Shown: positions 38,655-50,297, counted from the first letter of the stretch. The stretch: 64,000 nucleotides of DNA from Dyella jiangningensis (GCF_003264855.1 NZ_NFZS01000001.1:1054001-1118000); one strand, 5' to 3'. Numbers and translations are program-made. The notes: a model not told the origin generated them from the letters alone.

Positions 38655-39113
38655 ATGAAAAAGATCGTCTGGATCGTGGTTGCCAATCGCGCTGCGGCGC
38701 GGCTGTTCCAGGTCACCCAGCCCACGGGGCCCCTTGAAGAACTCGACGCCTTCATCCATCCCGAAGGCCGCCTGCAGGAACACGATCTGGTCTCCGACCG
38801 GCCTGGCCGCGCATTCGACAGCTACGGCGCCGGTCGCCACGCGGAAGATCCCGACACCGCGGCGACCGAACAGGAAGCGACCAATTTCGCCGTCCAGCTG
38901 AGCCGCTTCCTGCACAAGGCACGCTGCGAGCGAAAGTTCGATGCGCTGGTGCTGGTGGCCGCGCCGGCATTCCTCGGTGCACTGCGTGAGCGTCTTGACG
39001 AGCCGACGAGAGAGCGCATCACGCTGGAGGTGGACAAGAACCTCGTGCAGCGGAAGGCAGGGGAGATTCGCGGACATTTGCCCGTCAAGCTGTATTCCGC
39101 GGTTGGCGGGTAG
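38655..39113 (+). CDS. Host attachment-type protein (AtsE-like)
   Basis: This 152-residue soluble protein is of the family named protein required for attachment to host cells. It starts IVWIVVANRAAARLFQV, then a variable acidic middle and a C-terminal LVLVAAPAFLGALRE region with LPVKLYS near the end. The fold resembles archaeal release-factor-like domains. The name comes from one Agrobacterium mutant, and the true role is unknown. Confidence 0.78.
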   Translation: MKKIVWIVVANRAAARLFQVTQPTGPLEELDAFIHPEGRLQEHDLVSDRPGRAFDSYGAGRHAEDPDTAATEQEATNFAVQLSRFLHKARCERKFDALVLVAAPAFLGALRERLDEPTRERITLEVDKNLVQRKAGEIRGHLPVKLYSAVGG

Positions 39114-39116
39114 CGG

Positions 39117-39527
39117 CTACGTTTGCTTGCGGATGTCGCGCTGGATTGGCTTTATGACTAGGTACGGACCGCTGATGCTGCTTTCGCCGACTGCCACGAT
39201 GTCACTGCTGGAATGCATCCACGTCGGGCCTGGTGGCATCCACGCGTTGCCGTTTCGCATAAATCGATTCCGACCCAGATACAGCTCGGGAAGATAAACG
39301 TCGTATGGATCACGTAGCGACAGGCGGCAACGCCTGCCGCCATGGACATACGCAAGCATGGCGCTTGACGAGAGCAGCATGCCGAGCGCGGATGGATGCT
39401 GGAAGAAGCACAGGGAAACATTCAGCAGGAACAGACCGGGGATCATCACGCCGCTCCACCATGACGCGAATGCGATGGACAAGGGTTTCGGCGTGTTTCT
39501 CGACGGCAGATGAGGATGTGGCTTCAC
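39117..39527 (-). CDS. Small membrane protein of unknown function, 136 residues
   Basis: I do not recognise a family. Residues 20-65 form two hydrophobic segments (WWSGVMIPGLFLLNVSLCFF; ALGMLLSSSAMLAY), then a soluble tail. The start is a GTG at 39527 with GAGG eight bases ahead. The local DNA is visibly less GC-rich than the window average, a hint of recent acquisition or weak constraint. It is convergent with the attachment-type gene; the stop codons are 3 bp apart. Confidence 0.5.
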   Translation of the reverse strand: MKPHPHLPSRNTPKPLSIAFASWWSGVMIPGLFLLNVSLCFFQHPSALGMLLSSSAMLAYVHGGRRCRLSLRDPYDVYLPELYLGRNRFMRNGNAWMPPGPTWMHSSSDIVAVGESSISGPYLVIKPIQRDIRKQT

Positions 39528-39750
39528 GCAGGGCGCCTCGCGACGGAAATCTGCTCAAGCGTAGATGCGCGCACTCGGGGGCGTGATCGGACAGCTCTGA
39601 AAATCGCTACCGGAGTCGCCGTCCATTCGAAGGCCGGCGGGCCACAGCCCGAAGGCAACACATGGAGTCTGCGCCGGCCTGGCAGTTGGCTCTTTTCCGC
39701 AGGCAAACAAAAGCCGCAACACGTGCGGCTCTCGTAAATCACTGAAGTGA

Positions 39751-39826
39751 TGGTGGCCGGGGACGGAATCGAACCGCCGACACGGGGATTTTCAATCCCC
39801 TGCTCTACCAACTGAGCTACCCGGCC
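39751..39826 (-). tRNA. tRNA-Phe (anticodon GAA)
   Basis: The reverse complement folds as a cloverleaf. The acceptor arm is GGCCGGG/CCCGGCC with encoded ACCA. The D arm is GCTCAGTTGGTAGAGC, the anticodon arm GGGGA-TTGAAAA-TCCCC with anticodon GAA, and the T loop TTCGATT. It stands alone, 66 bp downstream of the yggX stop on the same strand. Confidence 0.95.
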
Positions 39827-39892
39827 AGAATGGCTGCGCGCATCGAGGATGCTGCGTGGAGCCGTGCATTAAATCGGAAGCGGGGCGCTTCG

Positions 39893-40171
39893 TCAAGACT
39901 CCGCGTCGGGGGCGACGTAGCCCAGGGGCGTGTCGGCGCCGCCGCCGAACAGGAATTTCTCCATTTCGGCGGTGAGGAACTGGCGTGACTTGGGGTCAAG
40001 CGGATTGAGGCGGTATTCGTTGAGCAGCATGGTCTGGTGGGCGAGCCATTGCTGCCACGCCTCCTTGGAGATTTCGGCGTAGATGCGCTGGCCGAGCGGG
40101 CCGGGCCAGGGAGCGAAATCCAGGCCTTCGGCGTCGCGGCCGAGCTTGGCGCAGTGAACGATACGACTCAT
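39893..40171 (-). CDS. yggX: YggX, oxidative-damage/Fe(II)-trafficking protein
   Basis: This 92-residue YggX has its conserved Cys7 in [11 protein letters not shown] and a [16 protein letters not shown] core. It protects Fe-S clusters from oxidation. It is 20 bp downstream of mutY, the standard mutY-yggX pair; MutY carries a [4Fe-4S] cluster. The start at 40171 is canonical. Confidence 0.94.
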   Translation of the reverse strand: MSRIVHCAKLGRDAEGLDFAPWPGPLGQRIYAEISKEAWQQWLAHQTMLLNEYRLNPLDPKSRQFLTAEMEKFLFGGGADTPLGYVAPDAES

Positions 40172-40191
40172 GCGATGCGGCTCATGTGGGT

Positions 40192-41223
40192 TCAAAGATC
40201 CTGCAGCAGGCTGCGGACGGGAGCGGGCAGGCCGAGAGCAGCGCGTTCGTCGACGCCGCACCAGCGAAGGGAAGGATTATCCGCGATGCGCGGGTGCGCT
40301 GTCGCCTCGTCGAACAGCAAAGGCTCGACCTGCAGGCGATAGTGGCTGAACACGTGCACGAACGAGGGCAGCGCCTGCGCGTCGTCGATGCGCGCGAACG
40401 ACTGCGCGGCGCGCCAGGCGCCGTCGTGATCGCTGGCCTCCGGCAGGCTCCAGAGTCCCGACCACACGCCCTGCGGGCCGCGGCGTTCCAGCAGCACGCG
40501 GCCGTGCGTGTCACGCAGGATCAGCATCACCGTGTCGCGCGTCGGCACCGTTTTGCTCGGCTTCGCGCTGGGCAGTTGTGCGGTGAGGTTGTCGCGCTTG
40601 GCCACGCAATCGGTCGCAAGCGGGCAGGCATCGCATTGTGGACGCGAACGCGCGCAGAGCGTGGCACCCAGGTCCATGATGGCCTGGGTGTAGTCGGCCG
40701 CGCGTTCCGAGGGTGTCAGCGCGTCGGCGTGCTGCCATAGCACTTTTTCCACGGCGCTTTGGCCGGGGTGGCCATGGATGCCGAGATGACGCGTAAGCAC
40801 GCGCTTCACGTTGCCGTCGAGTATGGGGAAGCGCAACCCGTGTGCCTGCGCGAGGATGGCGCCGGCGGTGGAACGGCCAATGCCGGGCAGGGCGGCCAGC
40901 GCGTCGAAATCGCGCGGCAGTTCGCCGTCGTGCCGTTCGACGCAGATCTGCGCGGCGCGCTGCAGGAAGCGCGCGCGGCGGTAGTAGCCAAGGCCTGACC
41001 ACAGCGCGAGCACGGTGTCCTCATCGGCGGCGGCGAGATCGCGCAGCGTGGGCAGCGATGCCACGAAGCGCTGGAAGTACGGAATGACCGTGACCACCTG
41101 CGTCTGCTGCAGCATCACCTCGGACAACCACACGCGATACGCGTCGCGCGGGTGCTGCCACGGCAGGTCCTTGCGGCCGTGGTCGTCGAACCAGGCCAGC
41201 AGTGCGGAAGCGAATGGGTTCAT
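40192..41223 (-). CDS. mutY: MutY, adenine DNA glycosylase
   Basis: This 343-residue glycosylase removes A opposite 8-oxoG. The catalytic Glu is in [11 protein letters not shown], the helix-hairpin-helix in [13 protein letters not shown], and the Asp in [12 protein letters not shown]. The [4Fe-4S] cysteines are spaced C-x6-C-x2-C-x5-C ([17 protein letters not shown]). A C-terminal NUDIX-like 8-oxoG recognition domain follows. It starts inside the asmA-like stop codon (ATGA overlap). Confidence 0.95.
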   Translation of the reverse strand: MNPFASALLAWFDDHGRKDLPWQHPRDAYRVWLSEVMLQQTQVVTVIPYFQRFVASLPTLRDLAAADEDTVLALWSGLGYYRRARFLQRAAQICVERHDGELPRDFDALAALPGIGRSTAGAILAQAHGLRFPILDGNVKRVLTRHLGIHGHPGQSAVEKVLWQHADALTPSERAADYTQAIMDLGATLCARSRPQCDACPLATDCVAKRDNLTAQLPSAKPSKTVPTRDTVMLILRDTHGRVLLERRGPQGVWSGLWSLPEASDHDGAWRAAQSFARIDDAQALPSFVHVFSHYRLQVEPLLFDEATAHPRIADNPSLRWCGVDERAALGLPAPVRSLLQDL

Positions 41224-42368
41224 GGCGATTTGCGCTTCGTCGCGGGTTTTGCCGGTTTGCTTGCGCTTGGCTGGGCGGGAGGCGCGCTGCTGCTCGCGGG
41301 CGCAGGCACGTCGGTGCCGGCCTGGATGGTGAGGCCTTCGATGCTTACATCGCCGGTGTCTATCCTGGCGATCTCGGCGTGGCCGTTGCCGGGCGGCACG
41401 GCAAGACGCGGGCCTTCGTCGTGATCGAGCTGCGACCACCAGTCCGCGAGCGCGAGCGGCGGCACCTGCAGGTCGGCGTGATTGTCGGGGCCGTCGAGCT
41501 TGAGCCTCAGCATCAGCGGATTGTTCTCGTTGGCCGGCGTGAGTTCGATCGACGTGGCGTACTCGCCAGAGTTGGCGTGATCGAGCTTGCCGTCCAGATG
41601 CGCCGAGGCATCGGCGGCGCCGCGCCATCGCGCGCTGCCCTTCAGCTGCAGGGTCAGCTCGCTGCTATGGGCGAAGTGCAGTGCGATGTTGTCGAGCTGC
41701 AGCGCGCCGCGGTTGATGCTGGGCGTCAGCGACACGCGCAGCTGTGTCGGGATGCCTTGCGCGTCCTTGGCCACGATGTTGAGCAGGAACGGCTGGTGCG
41801 GGGCGAGCTTGCCGGCGTCCAGTTCCATGTCCCCGAGCAACATCTGGTTGCCGCGCACGAGGCTGCCGCGCGTGATGTGCACGCCGGCGTCGATGCGCGG
41901 GATTTCCGCCGGCGGCGCAGACGGACCGGACGGCAGGCCGGAAGCCCACGATTGCAGCGCATCGAGGTCGACGCGGGGGGAATCGATCTGCATCTGGGAA
42001 ATGATCGTCTCGCCGCGGAACAGCGTCCGCCAAGGCAGGGCGAGCGTGCCGCGCGCCGCCAGCAGGATCGGCATGTTGGCGCCCTGGGCACTGAGCGTGA
42101 TGCCCTGCAGTTCCAGCGCGGGACGGGGAAACAGCGCGGGCGTCGCGGGACTGGCGAGGTTGAGTTCCAGCCCGGCTTGGCGGGCCTGCGCTTGCAGTAC
42201 GGTGGTGATGCGCTCGGGTTGCAGCAGGAAGTGCACGGCGATGAGCGCCACCGCCACCAGCACCAGGGTGGCGCTGCTGGCGATCAACAGGGTGATTCGG
42301 AGCCAGCGCGGCACCGGCCCGGCCCCCTCAGCCTTGACCCAGGCTGGCGGGAAGGAGGCCGTCGACAT
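41220..42368 (-). CDS. AsmA-family inner-membrane/periplasmic protein
   Basis: This 382-residue protein has one N-terminal membrane helix (LRITLLIASSATLVLVAVAL) followed by an AsmA-like beta-rich region with typical blocks (LELQGITLSAQGANMPILLA; LQLKGSARWRG) and a low-complexity Ser/Pro/Lys tail. AsmA-like proteins are bridge-like lipid-transport proteins in the envelope. The start at 42368 overlaps the end of ftsY by 41 bp, and the stop overlaps mutY, so the three genes are co-translated. Confidence 0.8.
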   Translation of the reverse strand: MSTASFPPAWVKAEGAGPVPRWLRITLLIASSATLVLVAVALIAVHFLLQPERITTVLQAQARQAGLELNLASPATPALFPRPALELQGITLSAQGANMPILLAARGTLALPWRTLFRGETIISQMQIDSPRVDLDALQSWASGLPSGPSAPPAEIPRIDAGVHITRGSLVRGNQMLLGDMELDAGKLAPHQPFLLNIVAKDAQGIPTQLRVSLTPSINRGALQLDNIALHFAHSSELTLQLKGSARWRGAADASAHLDGKLDHANSGEYATSIELTPANENNPLMLRLKLDGPDNHADLQVPPLALADWWSQLDHDEGPRLAVPPGNGHAEIARIDTGDVSIEGLTIQAGTDVPAPASSSAPPAQPSASKPAKPATKRKSP

Positions 42369-43476
42369 AGGCCTCGGCGTCGAATACCCGCAGATCGGTG
42401 GCGGTTTCGCCCAGGCCCACGTAACGGATCGGCAGGCCGAACTCGCGGGCGAGCGCGAACACCACGCCACCCTTGGCGGTGCCGTCGAGCTTGGTCACCA
42501 CCAGGCCGGTGACGCCGACGATCTGGCGGAACTGGCGCACCTGGTTCACGGCGTTCTGGCCGGTGGTGCCGTCGATCACCATGAGCACTTCGTGCGGCGT
42601 GTCGGCGTCGAGCTTTTTCATCACGCGGGCGATCTTGCCCAGCTCGTCCATCAGGCCGCCCTGCGTATGCAGGCGGCCGGCGGTATCGGCGATGAGCACG
42701 TCCGCGCTGCGCGAGCGCGCGGCCTGCAGCGCGTCGAAGATCACGCTGGCGGCATCGGCATCCTGGCCCTGCGAGATCACCGGCACGTTGTTGCGCGCGC
42801 CCCAGGCCTTGAGCTGCTCCACCGCGGCGGCGCGGAAGGTATCGCCTGCGGCGAGCATCACCTGGCGGCCCTCGTCGCGGTAGCGGCGCGCCAGCTTGCC
42901 GATGGTGGTGGTCTTGCCCACGCCGTTGATGCCCACCGTGAGCACCACGAACGGCTTGCGACCGGCAACGTCGAGCGGCTGTTCCACCGGCTTCAGCAGG
43001 GACATCAGTGCCTGGCGCAGTGCGGCCAGCAGTGCGGATGCGTCGGCGAACTCGCGCTTGTGCATGCGCTTGCGCAGGTCCTCGACCAGCGCCGTGCTGG
43101 CTTCGATGCCGACGTCGGCGGTGATCAGCGTGGTTTCCAGCTCGTCCAGCAGGTCATCGTCGAGCTTGGGATGACGGACGAACAGCGAGGAAAGCCCGCG
43201 GGCGAAGGCGCTGCCGGACAGGCGCTCGCGCCAGCTGCGCTTGGCCGGCGCGGCGGATTCGGCGATCGCGGCGCGCTCGAAGGCTTCGTCCTCGGCCGGC
43301 GCCTCGGGAGGTGGCGGCGTTTCGGAGAGCGCCTCATCCAGCGCGGGCGTGGCGTAATCCAGCGAGGCGGCATCCGTGTCGTGCGCGAAACCCTCGGCCG
43401 GTGCTTCGTCCGCCACAGGTGCGGCAGGCTGGCCCGGTGGCGTCTCAGCGGGTTTCTTCTTCCAGAACTTGAGCAT
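42328..43476 (-). CDS. ftsY: FtsY, signal recognition particle receptor
   Basis: This 382-residue SRP GTPase has an acidic Ala/Pro/Glu-rich A domain (residues 1-85) and an NG domain with VGINGVGKTTTIGKLA, DTAGRLHTQ and TKLDGTAKGG. It delivers ribosome-SRP complexes to SecYEG. It heads the ftsY-asmA-like-mutY-yggX operon and is divergent from rsmD, the common FtsY/RsmD arrangement. Confidence 0.95.
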   Translation of the reverse strand: MLKFWKKKPAETPPGQPAAPVADEAPAEGFAHDTDAASLDYATPALDEALSETPPPPEAPAEDEAFERAAIAESAAPAKRSWRERLSGSAFARGLSSLFVRHPKLDDDLLDELETTLITADVGIEASTALVEDLRKRMHKREFADASALLAALRQALMSLLKPVEQPLDVAGRKPFVVLTVGINGVGKTTTIGKLARRYRDEGRQVMLAAGDTFRAAAVEQLKAWGARNNVPVISQGQDADAASVIFDALQAARSRSADVLIADTAGRLHTQGGLMDELGKIARVMKKLDADTPHEVLMVIDGTTGQNAVNQVRQFRQIVGVTGLVVTKLDGTAKGGVVFALAREFGLPIRYVGLGETATDLRVFDAEAYVDGLLPASLGQG

Positions 43477-43550
43477 TGCGGCAGGGATTCAAAGACAATG
43501 GGCGGCATGCTACCACCCCCACCCGTACTCACCGCTGAGCAGTGTCGTCC

Positions 43551-44120
43551 ATGACGGGCCGCGCTCCGGGGCGCATCCGCATCATCGGCGGGCAGCTGCG
43601 CAACTCTCGCCTCGACGTGCCCGACCTGCCTGGCCTGCGGCCCACGGCAGAGAGGGTGCGCGAAACCTTGTTCAACTGGCTGGCGCCGGTGATTTCCGGT
43701 GCGCGCTGCCTGGATCTGTGTGCCGGCACCGGTGCATTGGGCATCGAGGCGCTATCGCGTGGGGCGGCCGGCGTGCAGTTCGTGGAGCGCGACGCGCGGG
43801 CTGCCCAGGCGCTGCGCGACAACCTCGCGCGCCTGAAGGCGCAGGGCGGGCAGGTGACCACCGCCGATGCCATGGCTTATCTGCAAGGTGCGCCGCAGCC
43901 GTTCGGGCTGGTTTTCCTCGACCCGCCGTTTGCGCAGAACCTGTGGCAGCCGCTGTCCCAGCGGTTGGAACAGGGCGGATGGCTGACGCCTGCGGCGTGT
44001 GTCTACGTGGAGTCGCCCCGGCAGGCCGGACTGGCCCTGCCTTCCACATGGATGCTTCATCGCGAAGGCACGGCTGGCGAAGTGGGTTATGCGCTGTATC
44101 GGCGGGCAGCGGCAACCTGA
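43551..44120 (+). CDS. rsmD: RsmD, 16S rRNA (m2G966) methyltransferase
   Basis: This 189-residue class I SAM methyltransferase has motif I LDLCAGTGALGIEALSRG and catalytic motif IV LDPPF. The N-terminal RIIGGQLRNSRL is family-typical. It methylates G966 of 16S rRNA. The start at 43551 follows a possible GTG three codons earlier (43542). coaD follows 40 bp later, the usual rsmD-coaD order. Confidence 0.93.
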   Translation: MTGRAPGRIRIIGGQLRNSRLDVPDLPGLRPTAERVRETLFNWLAPVISGARCLDLCAGTGALGIEALSRGAAGVQFVERDARAAQALRDNLARLKAQGGQVTTADAMAYLQGAPQPFGLVFLDPPFAQNLWQPLSQRLEQGGWLTPAACVYVESPRQAGLALPSTWMLHREGTAGEVGYALYRRAAAT

Positions 44121-44157
44121 CGGCGGCGTATGGATTTCCATATCGTGCGCAGGCTAG

Positions 44158-44718
<561 letters not shown>

Positions 44719-45047
44719 GATCCACGGCTTTTTTGTAGGAGCGCACCCAGTGCGCGATCTCGGCGTCACCGCTTCGTAGGCTTTTCGCGCACTGGGTGCG
44801 CTCCTACAAAAAGCCACTGTCGGGCTCGTCGCACTGCAGCACGCCTTACGGTGTCGGCGGGCGTCGTCGTCGTGTATCCTCGCGGGCATCCTGCGGACAG
44901 GACAGTCGTCGCCGCGGACCAGGGGAACGAGGGGTCGCATGTTGCCGCCCGGGCTCCCGGTTACCGGCTCCGTCGTACGACGGCCGGATGGTCCAGTCAT
45001 CCAATGGATTCGTCATTCCAAGAATTCCACCATCCAAGGTGACCACC
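44719..45047. other. Intergenic region coaD-lipoprotein
   Basis: 329 bp holding repeat copy G at its left. No further gene was identified. It presumably contains the lipoprotein promoter. Confidence 0.5.
44734..44807. repeat. Inverted-arm intergenic repeat, copy G
   Basis: This copy follows coaD. Both arms are canonical, with a T-run before the left arm and an A-run after the right. The loop is shared with copy C. Confidence 0.9.
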
Positions 45048-45539
45048 ATGTACAAGTACGCCCTCCTCGCCGCCATCGCGCTTACCGGCATCACCGCCTG
45101 CAGCCAGCAGGAAGAAGCCCAGCAGCCGACCGAACAGGTCGCCGCCGTCTCCAAGCCGACCGATCCGAACGACTCCAAGGCGTGGAACGCCTATCTGGGC
45201 CAGATCGTCCAGAAGAACATGCAGGGCATGACGGCTGACCGTCCGTTCCCGTACCTCGTGCCGGCCGGCGACAGCGACGACGCCAACGCGGTGCGCCAGC
45301 GTCAGCTCGAGCAGGTGCAGGACACCGTGGCCCGCGGCGTGCTGCCGGGCAACATGCTGGTGTTCGCCGGCCCTGACTCGGCCAAGACCGCCGATTTCGT
45401 GACCGAGGCGTTCAAGGACGCCAAGCCGGGCTCGTTCAAGGACGTGATCGTGCTGGTGATCGGCGACGCCGGTGACAAGGACAAGGTGACCACCGCGCTG
45501 CAGCCGACCGGTGCCACCATCCGCTACGTGAACTTCTAA
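45048..45539 (+). CDS. Putative lipoprotein, 163 residues
   Basis: The signal peptide ends in a lipobox-like GITAC (LLAAIALTGITACSQQ), so the Cys at about residue 17 should be lipidated. After a Gln/Thr-rich linker comes a soluble domain (NAYLGQIVQKNMQGMTADRP; LVFAGPDSAKTADFVTEAF). No named family is recognised. AAGGTG precedes the start. A strong terminator follows. Confidence 0.75.
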   Translation: MYKYALLAAIALTGITACSQQEEAQQPTEQVAAVSKPTDPNDSKAWNAYLGQIVQKNMQGMTADRPFPYLVPAGDSDDANAVRQRQLEQVQDTVARGVLPGNMLVFAGPDSAKTADFVTEAFKDAKPGSFKDVIVLVIGDAGDKDKVTTALQPTGATIRYVNF

Positions 45540-45565
45540 GTTCCGGTTTCCGGAGCGAACGCGAG

Positions 45566-45600
45566 GGCCCGCGGCATGTTTGCCGCGGGCCTTTCTTTTT
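45566..45600 (+). terminator. Terminator after the lipoprotein gene
   Basis: The 11-bp stem GGCCCGCGGCA-TGTT-TGCCGCGGGCC is followed by TTTCTTTTT. Confidence 0.9.
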
Positions 45601-45616
45601 GGGGTCGTGTGGTTCC

Positions 45617-45699
45617 TGCAGGAGCGCACCCAGTGCGCGAAACGCCTACGGAGCGGTAACGACGTGTCTCTGCGGTCGCGCGCTGGGTGCGCTCCTGCA
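45617..45699. repeat. Inverted-arm intergenic repeat, copy H
   Basis: Arms TGCAGGAGCGCACCCAGTGC and complement, with matching changes at the outer end (TGCAGG/CCTGCA). It belongs to the B/D/H loop subfamily. It lies between the lipoprotein terminator and the ferredoxin gene. Confidence 0.9.
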
Positions 45700-45738
45700 G
45701 TGGAATCTTGCGGCGCATCAGGCATCCCCAGCATGTAA

Positions 45739-47729
<1,991 letters not shown>

Positions 47730-47731
47730 CG

Positions 47732-47887
47732 ATGGAACTGTGGTCGCTCACCGGCAACTCGCAACGACTCGATGGCGGTGCCATGTTTGTTCGGCCCGTC
47801 CATGGGCCTCACCCCGCGCGTCGCGCGGGGCCGCCTGCGGCGTCCGGATTCGCTCCCGGCGAATCCGTGGCAACGCGAGGTATTTGA
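47732..47887 (+). pseudogene. Truncated N-terminal copy of the MBL-fold hydrolase
   Basis: The first 19 codons ([19 protein letters not shown]) match the start of the gene at 47889 at protein level with one change, while the DNA differs mostly at third positions. After the Phe codon the frame leaves homology and enters two GC hairpins, then stops. This is a remnant of a tandem paralogue, not a working gene. Confidence 0.6.
47793..47871. repeat. Cluster of three hairpins between the MBL copies
   Basis: In order: GGCCC-GTCCAT-GGGCC (47793-47808), CCCCGCGCG-T-CGCGCGGGG right after, then GGATTCGC-TCCCG-GCGAATCC. All three are perfect stems within about 80 bp, a REP-like unit. Confidence 0.65.
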
Positions 47888-47888
47888 T

Positions 47889-48734
47889 ATGGAGCTCTGG
47901 TCGCTCACGGGCAACTCGCAACAGCTCGATGGCGGCGCCATGTTTGGCAACGCGCCGAAGGCGCTGTGGTCGCGCTGGATCCAGCCCGATGCGGAGAACC
48001 GCATTCCGCTGGCCTGTCGCTGCCTGCTGGTGAAGGATATGGACGGCCGCAACGTCTTGTTCGAGACCGGCATCGGCGCGTTCTTCGAGCCGGCGCTGCG
48101 CGAGCGCTACGGCGTAGTGGAAGATCGCCACGTGCTGCTCGATTCGCTGGCGCAGGCGGGAATCACGCATGAAGACATCGATGCGGTGGTGCTCTCGCAC
48201 CTGCACTTCGACCATGCCGGTGGCCTGCTTGCGGCGTGGGAAGAGGGTCAGTCGCCGCGCCTGCTGTTTCCCAACGCGACGTACCTGGTGGGAGCCGAAC
48301 ATTGGCGCCGCGCGCAGAAGCCGCATCCGCGCGATCGCGCCTCGTTCGTGCCGGAGCTGCAGCCGTTGCTGGAACAGAGCGGCCGGCTGGAGCTGGTCGA
48401 AGGCGAGCATTCGAAGACCTTGGGCGATTCGGTGCGCTTCAGCTATTCGGACGGCCATACGCCGGGACTGATGCTGGCGGAAGTGGCCGGCGTGGTGTTC
48501 TGCGCCGACCTGATTCCCGGCCGCTTCTGGGTGCACCTGCCCATCACCATGGGCTATGACCGTTATCCGGAAAAGCTGATCGACGAAAAGCGGGCGTTCC
48601 TCGAGGACAAGCTCGCGCGTGGCGTGCGGTTGTTTTTCACGCACGACCACGATTGCGCCGCCGCGCGCGTGGTGCGCGACGAACGAGGCCGCTACGGTAC
48701 GGCGGACGAAGTCCGCGAGCTGCGGGGCGCTTAG
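47889..48734 (+). CDS. Metallo-beta-lactamase-fold hydrolase
   Basis: This 281-residue MBL-fold protein has the zinc motif [10 protein letters not shown] (HxHxDH), then GHTPG with its His ligand and a late FFTHDHDC His. It has no signal peptide, so it is cytoplasmic. It resembles quorum-quenching-lactonase-like and arylsulfatase-like members, but the substrate is not readable. The 5' end is duplicated upstream. The TMEM43-type gene follows at 33 bp. Confidence 0.85.
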   Translation: MELWSLTGNSQQLDGGAMFGNAPKALWSRWIQPDAENRIPLACRCLLVKDMDGRNVLFETGIGAFFEPALRERYGVVEDRHVLLDSLAQAGITHEDIDAVVLSHLHFDHAGGLLAAWEEGQSPRLLFPNATYLVGAEHWRRAQKPHPRDRASFVPELQPLLEQSGRLELVEGEHSKTLGDSVRFSYSDGHTPGLMLAEVAGVVFCADLIPGRFWVHLPITMGYDRYPEKLIDEKRAFLEDKLARGVRLFFTHDHDCAAARVVRDERGRYGTADEVRELRGA

Positions 48735-48766
48735 CGATGGCCAGGGGGCAGGGGAGAGAAACCGAT

Positions 48767-49780
48767 ATGCGGCAATGGACGCGACGCGTGCTGGGTGCCT
48801 TGCTTCTGCTGGGCGGCGCTGGACTGGTGGCGATGACCGAGCAGGGCTTGCTCGACCATCACCACGCGTCGGAAAAGCATGGCGGCCAGATTATCGATCT
48901 CGGCGCCACCGGCGATGCGCAGGCCGGCCACGGCTACCTGGTGCGCGTGGCCGGCCCGGTGAAGGTGGTGGAAGCCCCTTTTGATCCGGAGTTCGGGCAG
49001 CATGCGGCGGTGCCGGTGCTGATCCGACACGTGGAGATGTTCCAGTGGCGCGAAGTGCGCGTTGGCGGCGACGTGCACTACGAGCTCGACTGGGTCGATC
49101 GTCCGGTGGACTCCAGCCGTTTCGCGCAACCGTCGGGTCACGGCAATCCCGAGCATTTCCCGGTACTCGGCAAGCAGTTCGACGCCGGGCAGGTGCGCGT
49201 GGGCGGTTACGTGTTGTCGCCGGCGTTGCTTCATGCCTTGCCCGGCAGCGACGTGCTCACGCCGGACATGAAGGCGGTGCCGCCGAATCTGGCCGCGAGC
49301 TTCTCGCTCAACGATCGATACCTGACGACGAGCGCCAAGCCCGAGCAGCCGCGCCTGGGCGACCTGCGCGTGAGCTGGGAAACCGTGCCTGCACAGGAAG
49401 TGACGGTGTTTGCGCAGGTCGATGGCGATCACCTCGTTCCCGCCGTGCATGCAGCCGACGGCAAGGGTTATGACGTGCAGGTGGGTGATCGAGCGCTGGT
49501 CGACGTCGTGCCCGATGTGCCGGAGTCGCCGTCGTTCGTGTGGGCTCGTCGTGTCGCGGCGGTGCTGCTTGGATTGTTGGGCGCCCTGCTGTTGCTGCCG
49601 GAGCGTCCGCGTACGCACCACGATTTTCTGCTGGCGCTGGGCGCGAGTGCGCTGTTGATGGGGGCGTTGGCTTGCGTGATGTGGCTGGGGACGGATATGG
49701 CGGTGGGTGGGGCCTGGTTTGGGGTGGCGTTGCTGGGGTTGGCGGTGGCGGTGTGGAGGATTCGCGCCACGGCGGAGTGA
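48767..49780 (+). CDS. TMEM43-family (DUF1625) membrane protein
   Basis: This 337-residue protein has an N-terminal helix (RRVLGALLLLGGAGLVAM), a large extracytoplasmic domain and three C-terminal helices (VAAVLLGLLGALLLL; LLALGASALLMGALACVMWL; AVGGAWFGVALLGLAVAV). The order matches TMEM43/LUMA. GGGGAG precedes the start at 48767; the ATG at 48737 is an alternative. Function in bacteria is unknown. Confidence 0.8.
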   Translation: MRQWTRRVLGALLLLGGAGLVAMTEQGLLDHHHASEKHGGQIIDLGATGDAQAGHGYLVRVAGPVKVVEAPFDPEFGQHAAVPVLIRHVEMFQWREVRVGGDVHYELDWVDRPVDSSRFAQPSGHGNPEHFPVLGKQFDAGQVRVGGYVLSPALLHALPGSDVLTPDMKAVPPNLAASFSLNDRYLTTSAKPEQPRLGDLRVSWETVPAQEVTVFAQVDGDHLVPAVHAADGKGYDVQVGDRALVDVVPDVPESPSFVWARRVAAVLLGLLGALLLLPERPRTHHDFLLALGASALLMGALACVMWLGTDMAVGGAWFGVALLGLAVAVWRIRATAE

Positions 49781-49845
49781 GGGTTGCTCGCTAGCTTTCC
49801 CTGTTTTCCGCTTTCCGCTTTTCTGCTCCCTCGCTCCTCGCTCGT

Positions 49846-49932
49846 TGTAGGAGCGCACCCAGTGCGCGATACCCCTTGCCCAAGTTCCACATTCGAGCCG
49901 CCCTTTATTGTGGGAGCGCACCCTGTGCGCAA
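49846..49932. repeat. Two direct half-copies of the inverted-arm repeat (I1, I2)
   Basis: TGTAGGAGCGCACCCAGTGC... at 49846 and TGTGGGAGCGCACCCTGTGC... at 49909 are in the same orientation, 63 bp apart, and lack right arms. The second marks the outer edge of the large composite repeat. Confidence 0.85.
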
Positions 49933-50297
49933 CGGCTTTTTGCGCCGGGCTGCATGATTTGGGCTTTTGTAGGGATGATTCTTCCGTTCATAGCCACGCG
50001 GCCGCCAGCTTGCCGCTTACGCAGCGGGCGTTTCGATCTCCTGCCGGAGCTCGAGTCACTTTTCTTTTGCTGGCCCAAAAGAAAAGTAACCCAAAGAAAA
50101 TGGCCTTGAGAGCCAAGGCTCGTAGCGATATGAGAGATAGAACCGTCGAATGACCGAGGCTAGCCAGGATGCGCTCGTTACTACCTCGAACGGAGCGGCT
50201 ACACCGCAACGCGCCGATGCGAAGAGGACTTAAAGCAGCTTCGTTGCTTCGTGGGAGAATCCATGGACGCCGCACTTTCTCCCTCTCCCCTCCGAGG
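49909..50297 (+). repeat. Composite repeat, left copy (inverted partner at 55955-56522)
   Basis: It shares with the reverse complement of 55955-56522, in order: the half-arm, GCGCCGGSCTGCATG, TTGCCGCTTACG, GCGGGCGTTTCGATC, CTCGAGTCACTTTTCTTTTG followed by CTGGCCCA, GAGCCAAGGCTCGTAGC, CGCTCGTTACTACCTC, CTACACCGCAACGCGCCGAT, AGAGGACTTAAAGCAGCTTC and CTCCCTCTCCCCTCCG. This copy lacks about 140 bp present in the other. Confidence 0.85.

Noticed and set aside
44796-45047. N-terminal extension of the lipoprotein frame upstream of 45048
   Set aside because: It would displace the lipoprotein signal peptide and overlaps the intergenic repeat.
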